NCBI RefSeq assembly: GCF_001434705.1
Contig: NZ_AZDJ01000013.1
Coordinates: forward strand, 76,542-140,541
Direction: 5' to 3'
DNA length: 64,000 nucleotides
Source: Lacticaseibacillus nasuensis JCM 17158
Lineage (GTDB): Bacteria > Bacillota > Bacilli > Lactobacillales > Lactobacillaceae
A program made the translations under genes and the position numbers. Shown here piece after piece: positions 17,486-26,304 of this stretch. The notes beneath the pieces are model-generated. The model had not been told where the DNA came from. It searched no databases and saw only the letters and a list, made by a program, of their open reading frames with translations. Each line of letters starts with the position of its first letter. The first letter of the stretch is position 1.

Positions 17486-20400
17486 ATGACGTTTATTCAA
17501 TTACAGGTCCAAAGTGCCTTCAGCTTATTACAATCCCCACTGACCGTGGCGCAAATCGTCGCCGCGGCCAAGGACCGGGGCTACACCGCGATTGCCTTGA
17601 CGGATACCAATGTCATGTACGGTAGTGTCGATTTCTATCGGCAGGCCCAGGCGGCAGGGATCAAGCCGCTGATTGGACTGCAACTCGCGGTGGCGGATGC
17701 CACAGTGGTGTTGATCGCCGAAACGACCGCCGGCTACCACCAATTGCTACGGCTCTCCTCGGCGGTGAAACTGGCGGAGACCTTACCGAGCCTGGCCGAA
17801 TTGCCGGACTTTACCGAAATCGCGGCGATTGTGCCGGGTGAGACCTTGCTGGGGGAGTCGGCTCAGCCGGCTGAAACCCAGTTGGCCGCCTTGGCGGCCA
17901 AGCACCCGGCGAGCCTGGCCATCGGGATTACGGCCGACAGCGTGAACACGGCGTTGCCTCGGTTTGCCCAAGACGCCGGCGTGGCCTTAATGGCGCTGGG
18001 TGCGGTGAGCTATCAAGATCCCACCGATGCCTTTACCCAAACCGTCTTGCAGGCCATCGGTGCCGGCACCCAACTGAATTGCCGTGATCCGACCTTGATG
18101 GATCCCGGTACTCACTGGCTAATGCCACCCGAGCAAGCCGCGGCCCCTTTTGAGGCGGCAGGGTTGGCCCAGGCGGTCGCTGCCACAGCCGCCTTGGCGG
18201 CCCGCGCGGAGGTGACCATTGAATTCAAACAGCCACAGTTGCCGCATTTTGCCACGCCTAATCAGCAACCGGCTAAAGACTACCTCCGCCAGCTTGCCAC
18301 TGCTGGGCTGACCCGCCGCTTCAGTGATGGGGTGGTGCCGGCGGCTTACAGTGAGCGGCTCGATTACGAGCTTGGCGTCATCGACAAAATGGGCTTTGCC
18401 GATTATTTTCTGGTCGTGTGGGACGTCATGAACCACGCGCATGAGGTGGGCATCATGACCGGCCCTGGTCGTGGGTCGGCCGCCGGCGCGTTGGTCAGCT
18501 ATGCGCTAGCCATTACGGAAGTCGATCCAATTGCCTATCACCTGTTGTTCGAACGCTTCTTGAATCCCGCCCGCGCCAACATGCCGGATATCGATTTGGA
18601 TATTCCTGACAATCGGCGCAGCGAGTTGATTCAGTATGTCCACGAGCGCTATGGGGATGACCACATGGCGCAGATCATCACGTTTGGCACGTTTGGCGCC
18701 AAGCAGGCGTTGCGCGATGTGGCCCGCGTGTTTGGCCTCAGCCAATTCGACGCGGCCAAGTGGAGCAATGCCATTCCCAACGATTTTCACATCGACTTGC
18801 GGACGGCTTATTCGCGGTCGCAGGCGCTGAAGAATCTGGTCGCTGACAGCGAGCAAAACGCCGCCTTGTTCAACACGGCATTGGCGATTGAAGGGTTGCC
18901 GCGACACGACTCGACGCATGCCGCCGGGATTGTCTTGGCGCAAGAGCCGCTGACGGATACCGTGGCGCTGCAAACCGGCGGCGATGGCATCGCCCAGACG
19001 CAGGTGCCGATGGGCGACATCGAGGCCCTCGGCTTGTTAAAAATGGACTTCCTGGGCCTGCGCAACTTGAGCATCCTCGCCAGCGCCTGTGAGGCCGTTA
19101 CGCGTATCACCGGCAAACCGTTCGACCCCAAGCAGATTCCGCTGGATGATGCCGCCACGCTGAAGCTATTCGCGCGCGGCGACACCAATGGCGTGTTCCA
19201 GTTTGAAAGCAACGGGATTCGCCGCGTGTTGCGACAGTTACAGCCGACCACATTTGAAGACGTCGTGGCGGTGAACGCGCTGTACCGCCCGGGCCCGATG
19301 GAAAACATCGATACCTTTATCGCCCGGAAAAATGGGCGCGAGCCGATTACTTATCCGGCCCCCGCTTTGGAGCCGATCCTGAAGCCAACCTATGGCGTCT
19401 TGGTGTATCAAGAGCAGGTCATGCAGGTGGCCAGTGCCATGGGTGGGTTTAGTCTCGGCGAAGCCGACTTGTTGCGGCGCGCCATGAGTAAGAAAAAAGC
19501 CGCGGTGTTGGCCGCCGAACGCGAGAAGTTTATCGCCGGCGCCAAGGCCAAGGGCTACTCGGCGGATACCGCAGAAACGGTGTATGCCTACATCGACCGG
19601 TTTGCCAATTACGGCTTCAACCGCTCGCATGCCGTGGCTTACAGCATGGTGGCGTTTTGGCTGGCGTACCTGAAGGAGCATTACCCGGCTGCGTTTTTCA
19701 CTGCGTTGATGAACGCCAGTCTGAACAATACGGCCAAGTTGCGCGTGTACCTGCAAGAAGCCAGGCACCGCAAACTCACCGTATTAGGTCCGGATATCAA
19801 CGCCAGCGCCTGGACCTTCACGTTGAGCCACGGCGCGATTCGCTTCGGCTTCATGTCGGTGAAGGGGATGCGCCGCGATTTTGTCGAAGCCGTGTTGACG
19901 GCGCGCCAAGCCGGCCCCTTCAAATCCTTGCGAGATGTCTTACAGCGCCTCGACGTTAAGTGGCTGAAGCCCGATCACTTTTTGCCATTGATCGACGCCG
20001 GCGCCTTCGACAGCTTCAGCCAAAACCGGGCGGCTACCACCGCCGGCCTCGACGAATTGATTGAGTCGGTTCGGCTGGCGGGTAACGACGTCGAATTGTT
20101 CAGCGTTTTGCAACCTAAGCCCGTGGCCATTCCGGATTACGGGGCCACCGAGCGCCTGGATCGCGAAGCAGCCGTGCTTGGCGTCTACCTGTCCGGCCAC
20201 CCGGTGGATCGCTATGTCGCCGCGTTGCGGCCCTACCAACCGGTGACTGCCGTGGCGGATTTAGTCGTACCGCAAACCACCACCGTCGTGCTCGTCATTC
20301 GCCGCATCAAGCGCATCCGCACCAAAAAAGGGCAGGAAATGGGCTTCATCGACGGTCAAGACGCCACCGGCAGTTTGTCGGTAACGGTGTTTCCGCAGCA

Positions 20401-20776
20401 ATATCCGCAGGTCAAGGCATTGGCGGACAACACCGTGATTGTCGTCACCGGCCGCACCGAGGCCAAGAACGGCCTCCAACTCATTGCCACCAAGGTGACG
20501 ACGGGCGAGGCGGCGCTGGCCGCGTTGCCGGCGGGGCAGCTTTTTTTGCAGTTGCCGGCAGCCTTCACCGATAGCGCCGCCTTGCTGAAAACGCTTGCGG
20601 CAAATCGCGGGGACATTCCGGTGATTACGGTCAATGCGGTTAACCATGAAAGTGTCTTGTTGGCGAGACAATATTGGGTGACCCAAAGTCCTGCCTTGAC
20701 GGCGCAACTGACCGCGTTAATCGGGGCGGCAAACGTGGCGTATCGCCCGCGGGCCGGCGCCAAGCAAAATTCGTAA
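17486..20776 (+). CDS. dnaE: DNA polymerase III subunit alpha (DnaE)
   Basis: In Bacillota DnaE extends RNA primers at the replication fork beside PolC. The 1096-aa protein opens with a PHP domain (QVQSAFSLLQSPLTVAQIV, IALTDTNVMYGSVDFY), where several metal ligands of proofreading PHP domains appear replaced (QSAFS for HSxYS), as is normal in this group. The polymerase core has GPGRGSAAGALVSYAL and the catalytic aspartates in PDIDLDIPDNRR, then NRSHAVAYSMVAFW, tandem HhH and an OB fold (VVLVIRRIKRIRTKKGQEMGF). ATG 17486 after CCGAGGTGG was chosen over an upstream TTG. No 3'-5' exonuclease insertion is present. Confidence 0.95.
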   Translation: MTFIQLQVQSAFSLLQSPLTVAQIVAAAKDRGYTAIALTDTNVMYGSVDFYRQAQAAGIKPLIGLQLAVADATVVLIAETTAGYHQLLRLSSAVKLAETLPSLAELPDFTEIAAIVPGETLLGESAQPAETQLAALAAKHPASLAIGITADSVNTALPRFAQDAGVALMALGAVSYQDPTDAFTQTVLQAIGAGTQLNCRDPTLMDPGTHWLMPPEQAAAPFEAAGLAQAVAATAALAARAEVTIEFKQPQLPHFATPNQQPAKDYLRQLATAGLTRRFSDGVVPAAYSERLDYELGVIDKMGFADYFLVVWDVMNHAHEVGIMTGPGRGSAAGALVSYALAITEVDPIAYHLLFERFLNPARANMPDIDLDIPDNRRSELIQYVHERYGDDHMAQIITFGTFGAKQALRDVARVFGLSQFDAAKWSNAIPNDFHIDLRTAYSRSQALKNLVADSEQNAALFNTALAIEGLPRHDSTHAAGIVLAQEPLTDTVALQTGGDGIAQTQVPMGDIEALGLLKMDFLGLRNLSILASACEAVTRITGKPFDPKQIPLDDAATLKLFARGDTNGVFQFESNGIRRVLRQLQPTTFEDVVAVNALYRPGPMENIDTFIARKNGREPITYPAPALEPILKPTYGVLVYQEQVMQVASAMGGFSLGEADLLRRAMSKKKAAVLAAEREKFIAGAKAKGYSADTAETVYAYIDRFANYGFNRSHAVAYSMVAFWLAYLKEHYPAAFFTALMNASLNNTAKLRVYLQEARHRKLTVLGPDINASAWTFTLSHGAIRFGFMSVKGMRRDFVEAVLTARQAGPFKSLRDVLQRLDVKWLKPDHFLPLIDAGAFDSFSQNRAATTAGLDELIESVRLAGNDVELFSVLQPKPVAIPDYGATERLDREAAVLGVYLSGHPVDRYVAALRPYQPVTAVADLVVPQTTTVVLVIRRIKRIRTKKGQEMGFIDGQDATGSLSVTVFPQQYPQVKALADNTVIVVTGRTEAKNGLQLIATKVTTGEAALAALPAGQLFLQLPAAFTDSAALLKTLAANRGDIPVITVNAVNHESVLLARQYWVTQSPALTAQLTALIGAANVAYRPRAGAKQNS

Positions 20777-21865
<1,089 letters not shown>

Positions 21866-21929
21866 TTGCTGGTTAAAACTGACATACACGTCACTTTGAC
21901 AAAATTTGCTTAAAGGAGCGATTCCATTT

Positions 21930-23696
21930 ATGAAAAAAACCAAGATCGTTAGCACGCTCGGTCCTGCTTCCAACACGACCGATATCATTGTTAAGTTAAT
22001 TGAAGCGGGGGCTAACGTTTTCCGGTTTAACTTCTCACACGGTGATCACGAGGAACATCTGAGCCGGTTGAACATGGTTCACGAAGCTGAGAAGATCACC
22101 GGCAAGACCGTTGGGATTATGCTGGATACTAAGGGTGCCGAAATTCGCACCACGGTTCAGGATACGCCGAATGGCAAGATCGAATTCCACACTGGCGATG
22201 TTGTTCGCATTTCCATGGACGACTCATTGGCCGGCACGAAGGAGAAGATTGCCGTTACGTATCCAGGCCTGTACGATGACACCCACGTGGGCGGCCACGT
22301 GCTGTTCGATGATGGCTTACTCGACATGCTCATCACCGAAAAAGACGAAGCCAACCGCGAATTGGTGACCACTGTTCAAAACAATGGTGTGCTTGGCGGT
22401 AAGAAGGGTGTTAACGCGCCTGGCGTCGGCATCAACCTGCCAGGGATCACCGAAAAGGATGCCGATGACATTCGCTTCGGCTTGGACCACGGCATCAACT
22501 TCATCGCCGCTTCCTTCGTTCGCAAGCCGCAGGATATTCTCGACATCCGCGAATTGCTTGAAGAAAAAGACGCGCTGAACGTGCAGATCTTCCCGAAGAT
22601 CGAATCGCAAGAAGGGATCGACAACTTCGATGCCGTCTTGAAGGTCTCCGATGGTTTGATGGTTCCTCGTGGTGACATGGGTGTCGAAATTCCATTCGAA
22701 GAAGTACCACTCGTGCAAAAGACCATGATTCAAAAGGCCAATGCCGCTGGTAAGCCGGTCATCACCGCGACGCAGATGTTGGATTCCATGCAGGAAAACC
22801 CACGCCCAACGCGTGCCGAAGTTTCTGACGTGGCCAACGCCGTTTACGATGGCACCGACGCGACGATGCTGTCCGGCGAATCCGCCAATGGTGACTACCC
22901 AGTTGAATCCGTTGCGGCCATGGCGCGCATCGATGAATACACTGAGCAGCACATGAACCAAGGCGAAGACTGGAAGCTGAAGGACTTCGGTAAGGAAACC
23001 ATCACCGAATCCCTCGGCCGTGCGGTTGCTTTGACTGCTGAAAAGATGCACGTCAAGACCATCGTGGCTGCCACTGAATCTGGCTTTACTGCTCGCATGA
23101 TCAGCAAGTATCGGCCAAACGCTGATATTCTTGCCGTAACGTTTGACGAGAAGACCCAGCGTAGCTTGACGATTTCTCGCGGCGTGTTCCCAATCGTTGC
23201 TGAGAAGCCGGCTAACACGGACGACATGTTCGAATTGGCCACCAAGAAGGCCCAAGAGCTCGGGTTCGCTGAAGAAGGCGACTTGATCCTCATCGTTGCC
23301 GGTGTGCCGGTTGGCGAAACCGGGACGACCAACGTCATGAAGGCTCAGTTGATCGGCTCCAAGCTGGTTGAAGGCTCTGGCGTCGGCGACGAATCCACTG
23401 TCGGCAAGGCGGTCATCGCTTCTGACGCTGCGGAAGCAGCGGCCAAGATGCAAAAGGGTGACGTCCTGGTTGTGAAGACCACCGACAAGGACTACCTGCC
23501 AGCCATCGAAAAGGCTTCTGCCTTAGTTGTTGAAAACGGCGGCTTGACGAGTCATGCTGCGGTTGTCGGCATTGCGATGGGCATTCCAGTCGTTGTTGGC
23601 GCGACCGACGCGACAACTGCCATCACCGATGGCCAAATCATCACCGTTGATTCTCGTCGCGGGATTGTTTACAAGGGTGCTACTAACGCGCTTTAA
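21930..23696 (+). CDS. pyk: Pyruvate kinase with C-terminal PEP-utiliser-like domain
   Basis: Pyk converts phosphoenolpyruvate and ADP to pyruvate and ATP. The 588-aa protein has the usual barrel and B domain (MKKTKIVSTLGPAS, FSHGDHEEHL, MVPRGDMGVEIP, ATQMLDSM) plus an extra C-terminal domain (about 480-588) ending ENGGLTSHAAVVGIAMGIP, with TSH His542 like the phospho-carrier domain of PEP-utilising enzymes. This extra domain is normal in Bacillus and many lactobacilli. ATG 21930 after AAAGGAG is preferred to an upstream TTG. The gene uses more GTT and GCT codons than its neighbours, as expected for very strong expression. Confidence 0.97.
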   Translation: MKKTKIVSTLGPASNTTDIIVKLIEAGANVFRFNFSHGDHEEHLSRLNMVHEAEKITGKTVGIMLDTKGAEIRTTVQDTPNGKIEFHTGDVVRISMDDSLAGTKEKIAVTYPGLYDDTHVGGHVLFDDGLLDMLITEKDEANRELVTTVQNNGVLGGKKGVNAPGVGINLPGITEKDADDIRFGLDHGINFIAASFVRKPQDILDIRELLEEKDALNVQIFPKIESQEGIDNFDAVLKVSDGLMVPRGDMGVEIPFEEVPLVQKTMIQKANAAGKPVITATQMLDSMQENPRPTRAEVSDVANAVYDGTDATMLSGESANGDYPVESVAAMARIDEYTEQHMNQGEDWKLKDFGKETITESLGRAVALTAEKMHVKTIVAATESGFTARMISKYRPNADILAVTFDEKTQRSLTISRGVFPIVAEKPANTDDMFELATKKAQELGFAEEGDLILIVAGVPVGETGTTNVMKAQLIGSKLVEGSGVGDESTVGKAVIASDAAEAAAKMQKGDVLVVKTTDKDYLPAIEKASALVVENGGLTSHAAVVGIAMGIPVVVGATDATTAITDGQIITVDSRRGIVYKGATNAL

Positions 23697-23720
23697 TCTC
23701 ACAGACGGATCTGCACCACG

Positions 23721-23752
23721 ACCGTCAGGCAGAAATGCCTGGCGGTTTTTTT
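23721..23752 (+). terminator. Intrinsic terminator after pyk
   Basis: ACCGTCAGGCA (23721-23731), loop GAAA, TGCCTGGCGGT (23736-23746, one wobble), T7. Confidence 0.9.
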
Positions 23753-23900
23753 GTTCCGCGAGCCCGATTACCGAAAAAATGAGAAAACTCTCATCAAAAT
23801 CAGCGGCGCAAACCCGCGCTAGAATAGGCTTTTAAAAATAGTTAACCAAGCGACCTTAACATTTGGCGATCTCAATGACATTTATAGGTGTAGGGATCAT

Positions 23901-23946
23901 CACCGGCCGGCAATTGACTCACACAGACTCGGACCGTCAGCACCAT
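23901..23946 (+). repeat. Direct repeat copy A
   Basis: Begins CACCGGCCGG and ends with CACACAGACTCGGACCGTCA followed by GCACCAT. Matches copy B (24245-24287) at nearly all positions apart from a 3-base length difference in the middle. Confidence 0.75.
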
Positions 23947-24045
23947 GTCGTCCAGGTAAGAGCGCCAGCAATATTGCTCAGGTGGGAACCGCCAGTAATC
24001 TTGGTTCAGGCTGCGGGCCGCCAGCATCATTCGCCCCTGCCTGTG
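23934..24045 (+). repeat. Degenerate tandem array, period 27-29 bases, four units
   Basis: Units start at 23934, 23962, 23989 and 24018 with CCGTCAGCACCAT, GCGCCAGCAATAT, CCGCCAGTAATCT and CCGCCAGCATCAT, and the first three carry (T)CAGG near the same place. A fifth unit, CCGTCAGCATTAT, occurs within direct repeat B at 24275. Confidence 0.5.
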
Positions 24046-24100
24046 AATCTCCTGACCGCGCATTATCGGCGCAGCCCGCGCAGCTCGAGATGAACAGGCC

Positions 24101-24230
24101 CGTGACGCAATGGCCATTTTGGACCAACTGCGCATCTCGCCACGCGGACATGAGTGAGAACATTGCGTTTCTCCTCACCATTCGCTCAGGGCTTGCCGTG
24201 CCTAGCGGATCCGTCGGTCATTGCGTCACG
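24101..24230. repeat. Perfect 12-bp inverted repeat with structured interior
   Basis: CGTGACGCAATG (24101-24112) is the exact reverse complement of CATTGCGTCACG (24219-24230). The interior contains GAGAA/TTCTC pairing around a second CATTGCG (near 24160). Confidence 0.7.
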
Positions 24231-24244
24231 ACACGTGTGAGTTT

Positions 24245-24287
24245 CGCCGGCCGGTGATATCACACAGACTCGGGCCGTCAGCATTAT
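24245..24287 (+). repeat. Direct repeat copy B
   Basis: Begins CGCCGGCCGG and ends with CACACAGACTCGGGCCGTCA followed by GCATTAT; 24 of the last 27 bases equal copy A. Confidence 0.75.
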
Positions 24288-24446
24288 TCGCCCAACTGCT
24301 TCAGCCGCATCGCTACTTTGAGCTTGCCTGGCCGGGCAAAGTGGTGATGACCTGCGCAGAGACGTCTGCGTAGGGCCGCAGCGCGATTCCGGAATCGCAC
24401 TGGGACAATCAGCGTCATGACCTGATTGCCTGCAAGGTTGAAGCAA

Positions 24447-24486
24447 CCAAATGACCCGCGCCGGCATGCCGGGGCGGGTCATTGGT
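24447..24486. other. Long GC-rich hairpin downstream of ppsR
   Basis: CCAAATGACCCGC pairs with GCGGGTCATTGG (one bulged A), capped by CCGG-CATG-CCGG. On the minus strand it lies after the ppsR stop and could end that transcript, but it is followed by a mixed rather than pure T stretch. Confidence 0.55.
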
Positions 24487-24490
24487 GTGG

Positions 24491-24519
24491 GCCCGACTGG
24501 TGCGCCAGTCGGGCTTTTT
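24491..24519 (+). terminator. Orphan intrinsic terminator on the plus strand
   Basis: Perfect 10-bp stem GCCCGACTGG / CCAGTCGGGC (24491-24500, 24505-24514), loop TGCG, T5. pyk already has a terminator 740 bases upstream, so this one implies a further plus-strand transcript or backup termination. On the minus strand no T run follows. Confidence 0.85.
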
Positions 24520-24527
24520 GTCGTGGG

Positions 24528-25337
24528 TTATTGGGTATCCATGCCGAGGTGCTCGAGAATGAGCATCGCGGTTTCTTCAATGGAGCGCTTGGCGGTGTTG
24601 ATCACGTAACAGCCCAACTTCGCGTAGAGGTCGGTGGCGTATTTTAGCTCGGCGTTCACGGAGTCACGGGCGGAATAGGCGGTGTCTGGATTCAGTCCAT
24701 AGGCAATCATGCGCTGGCGGCGAAATGCCATCAGGACCGAGGCGTCGGTGGTGAGACCGATAATTTTCTGCGGATCGATTTGGTAGATTTCGTCTGGAAT
24801 GTGCGCGTTCGGAACCAAGGGCAGGTTGGCCACTTTCAGGTTGCGGTTGGCAAGAAACAGCGACAACGGGGTCTTGCTGGTGCGCGACACGCCGAGCAAC
24901 ACGATGTCGGCTTCGAGGAAGCCTTTGGGGTCTTTGCCGTCGTCGTACAATACGGCAAACTCCATGGCAGAGATGCGATCAAAATATTTTTCGTTCAAAT
25001 CGTGGTTAGCGCCGGCGATGCCGCTGGGCGTCACCCCGGTGGCGGCGGTGGCGGCAGCCAGGATTGGCGACAAAACGTCGATTAACGGGATCCCGGCTTC
25101 CTTAGCGTAACTGCTGGCTAGTTTACCCAGGCCGGGCGTGACCAAGGTGCTGATGACGATGCCATGGTCTTGCTTGGCCTGATCGATGATGCTCATCAGC
25201 TTGTCTTCAGTGTGCACAAAGGGGGAGCGCAAATAATGCGCGGTGGCGTCGGGGTACTGCGCCGCTACGGCCTGTGCCAGCTTGAGGCCGGTTTCGCCGA
25301 TGGAGTCTGAGATGATGTAGAGATTAAGCGTCTGCAT
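24528..25337 (-). CDS. ppsR: Pyruvate, water/phosphate dikinase regulatory protein (DUF299 kinase-pyrophosphorylase)
   Basis: The 269-aa DUF299 protein both inactivates its target by ADP-dependent Thr phosphorylation and reactivates it by phosphate-dependent removal; in Gram-positives the target is pyruvate, phosphate dikinase (Bacillus YqfL-like). The P-loop-like motif GVSRTSKTPLSLFLANR and GETGLKLAQAVA near the N-terminus are diagnostic. The start ATG follows AAAGGCGG on the minus strand. It converges on pyk and diverges from rpsU. Its target enzyme is not encoded in this window. Location next to pyk fits control of the pyruvate-PEP node, but that link is inference. Confidence 0.92.
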   Translation of the reverse strand: MQTLNLYIISDSIGETGLKLAQAVAAQYPDATAHYLRSPFVHTEDKLMSIIDQAKQDHGIVISTLVTPGLGKLASSYAKEAGIPLIDVLSPILAAATAATGVTPSGIAGANHDLNEKYFDRISAMEFAVLYDDGKDPKGFLEADIVLLGVSRTSKTPLSLFLANRNLKVANLPLVPNAHIPDEIYQIDPQKIIGLTTDASVLMAFRRQRMIAYGLNPDTAYSARDSVNAELKYATDLYAKLGCYVINTAKRSIEETAMLILEHLGMDTQ

Positions 25338-25367
25338 TCGGATACCGCCTTTCGGATTGTTACCGCC

Positions 25368-25376
25368 ATCATACCA
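25368..25376 (-). promoter_or_regulatory. Extended -10 promoter for ppsR
   Basis: On the minus strand TGG-TATGAT (complement of 25368-25376), about 31 bases ahead of the start codon; no clear -35. Confidence 0.5.
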
Positions 25377-25419
25377 CGGCAGAAAAGCGCAAAAAATGAC
25401 AAAAATTATAAATGCCGTA

Positions 25420-25448
25420 TTGACGCTGTTGCAATGCTTCGCTATAAT
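25420..25448 (+). promoter_or_regulatory. Sigma-A promoter of rpsU
   Basis: TTGACG (25420-25425), 17-base spacer, TATAAT (25443-25448): the best consensus promoter in the window. Confidence 0.85.
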
Positions 25449-25510
25449 ATTCTAGAACTGTTAGCGGACGTGCGCTGGTGGTTACACAGTGTCGGAGGGA
25501 GGGATATCAT

Positions 25511-25696
25511 ATGGCAAAGACGGTCGTTAAGAAAAACGAATCTCTCGATGATGCTCTTCGGCGCTTCAAGCGCTCCGTATCGAAGTCGGGTACGTTAGCC
25601 GAATACCGCAAGCGTGAATTCTACGAAAAGCCGAGCGTTAAGCGTAAGCTCAAGTCTGAAGCTGCGCGCAAGCGAGGCAAGAAGAAGAAGTTCTAA
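25511..25696 (+). CDS. rpsU: 30S ribosomal protein S21
   Basis: The 61-aa product [21 protein letters not shown] with a very basic tail (RKRGKKKKF) is bacterial S21, a small-subunit protein linked to initiation. The ribosome site GGAGGGAGG precedes the ATG; a GTG-started longer frame upstream lies in the leader. The strong promoter and a terminator define it as a separate unit, although read-through into yqeY is the usual arrangement in Bacillota. Confidence 0.97.
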   Translation: MAKTVVKKNESLDDALRRFKRSVSKSGTLAEYRKREFYEKPSVKRKLKSEAARKRGKKKKF

Positions 25697-25704
25697 AGCT
25701 TCGA

Positions 25705-25731
25705 CGCGAGCCCAGTGGGTTCGCGTTTTTT
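25705..25731 (+). terminator. Intrinsic terminator after rpsU
   Basis: CGCGAGCCC (25705-25713) pairs with GGGTTCGCG (25717-25725), one wobble, T6. Confidence 0.85.
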
Positions 25732-25767
25732 ATTCGCGCGCGACTGCGGGCGATGAAGGAGGGAACC

Positions 25768-26211
25768 ATGTCATTAACCACCGAACTAAACGAACAAATG
25801 AAAACGGCCATGAAGGCCCATGATAAGGTCACGCTAAGCGTCGTGCGGATGCTGAAGGCTGCGCTGCAAAATGCGCAGATCAAAGCGGGACACGACTTGT
25901 CGGCTGATGAGGAAAAGGCCGTGTTGGCCACTGAACTCAAACAGCGCAAGGAAAGCCTGACCGAATTTGAAAATGGTGGGCGCGAGGATCTCGTGGCCGG
26001 CGTCAAGCAAGAAATTGCCATTGTTGAGCAGTACCTGCCAGCCCAACTCGACGAAGCCGCGGTCACCGCCTTGGTGACCAAGGTGATTGCCGAAACCGGC
26101 GCCACCGGCAAGGCGGACTTCGGTAAGGTCATGAAGACCTTGATGCCGCAAGTTAAAGGTCAAGCTGACGGGGCGCTGGTCAACCGCATCGTCAAGGCGC
26201 AGCTAGGCTAA
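25768..26211 (+). CDS. yqeY: GatB/YqeY domain protein
   Basis: The 147-aa helical protein (MSLTTELNEQMKTAMKAHDK..., AVLATELKQRKESLTEFENGGREDL, FGKVMKTLMPQVKGQADG) is YqeY, which resembles the tail domain of the amidotransferase subunit GatB and follows rpsU in most Bacillota. Its role is uncertain; tRNA binding is suggested by the GatB similarity. ATG 25768 after AAGGAGGG is preferred over ATG 25753. A terminator follows. Confidence 0.93.
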   Translation: MSLTTELNEQMKTAMKAHDKVTLSVVRMLKAALQNAQIKAGHDLSADEEKAVLATELKQRKESLTEFENGGREDLVAGVKQEIAIVEQYLPAQLDEAAVTALVTKVIAETGATGKADFGKVMKTLMPQVKGQADGALVNRIVKAQLG

Positions 26212-26238
26212 AGCAGCGACTCTGGTCGCTGCTTTTTT
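26212..26238 (+). terminator. Intrinsic terminator after yqeY
   Basis: AGCAGCGAC (26212-26220) pairs with GTCGCTGCT (26225-26233), loop of four, T6. Confidence 0.9.
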
Positions 26239-26250
26239 CTTGCGAGATTA

Positions 26251-26259
26251 TGGTAAACT
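26251..26259 (+). promoter_or_regulatory. Extended -10 promoter of the phoH-ybeY-cdd-era-recO operon
   Basis: TGG-TAAACT (26251-26259), about 46 bases before the phoH start; no clear -35. Confidence 0.45.
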
Positions 26260-26304
26260 GGTAGTAATTTCGGCGCCTGGCGCCCACAGAACGGAGGCCA
26301 TTGT

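Larger units (their letters stand above)
23753..24527. other. Non-coding, repeat-rich and hairpin-rich region between pyk and ppsR
   Basis: About 775 bases with no credible gene on either strand: the short open frames lack ribosome sites, family resemblance and normal composition. It holds a pair of 45-bp direct repeats, an imperfect 27-29-base tandem array, a long-range 12-bp inverted repeat, at least four local hairpins (ATGAGA-AAAC-TCTCAT at 23779-23794; CGCAGA-GACG-TCTGCG at 24355-24370; TTGCC/GGCAA at 24325-24340; palindrome GCGATTCCGGAATCGC at 24383-24398), then two strong hairpins, the last a canonical plus-strand terminator. This looks like a structured RNA locus or a decayed repeat cluster. 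Confidence 0.6.

Noticed and set aside
22317..23453. 378-codon open frame antisense to pyk
   Set aside because: Shadow frame caused by the GC-rich codon pattern of pyk; no ribosome site or recognisable protein.
23934..24045. Possible CRISPR array
   Set aside because: The 27-29-base units touch each other, are imperfect, have no unique spacers, and no cas gene is in the window.
23863..24482. Short open reading frames on both strands in the pyk-ppsR gap
   Set aside because: No ribosome sites at the right distance, no family resemblance, frames overlap each other, and the sequence is repeat- and hairpin-rich; treated as non-coding.
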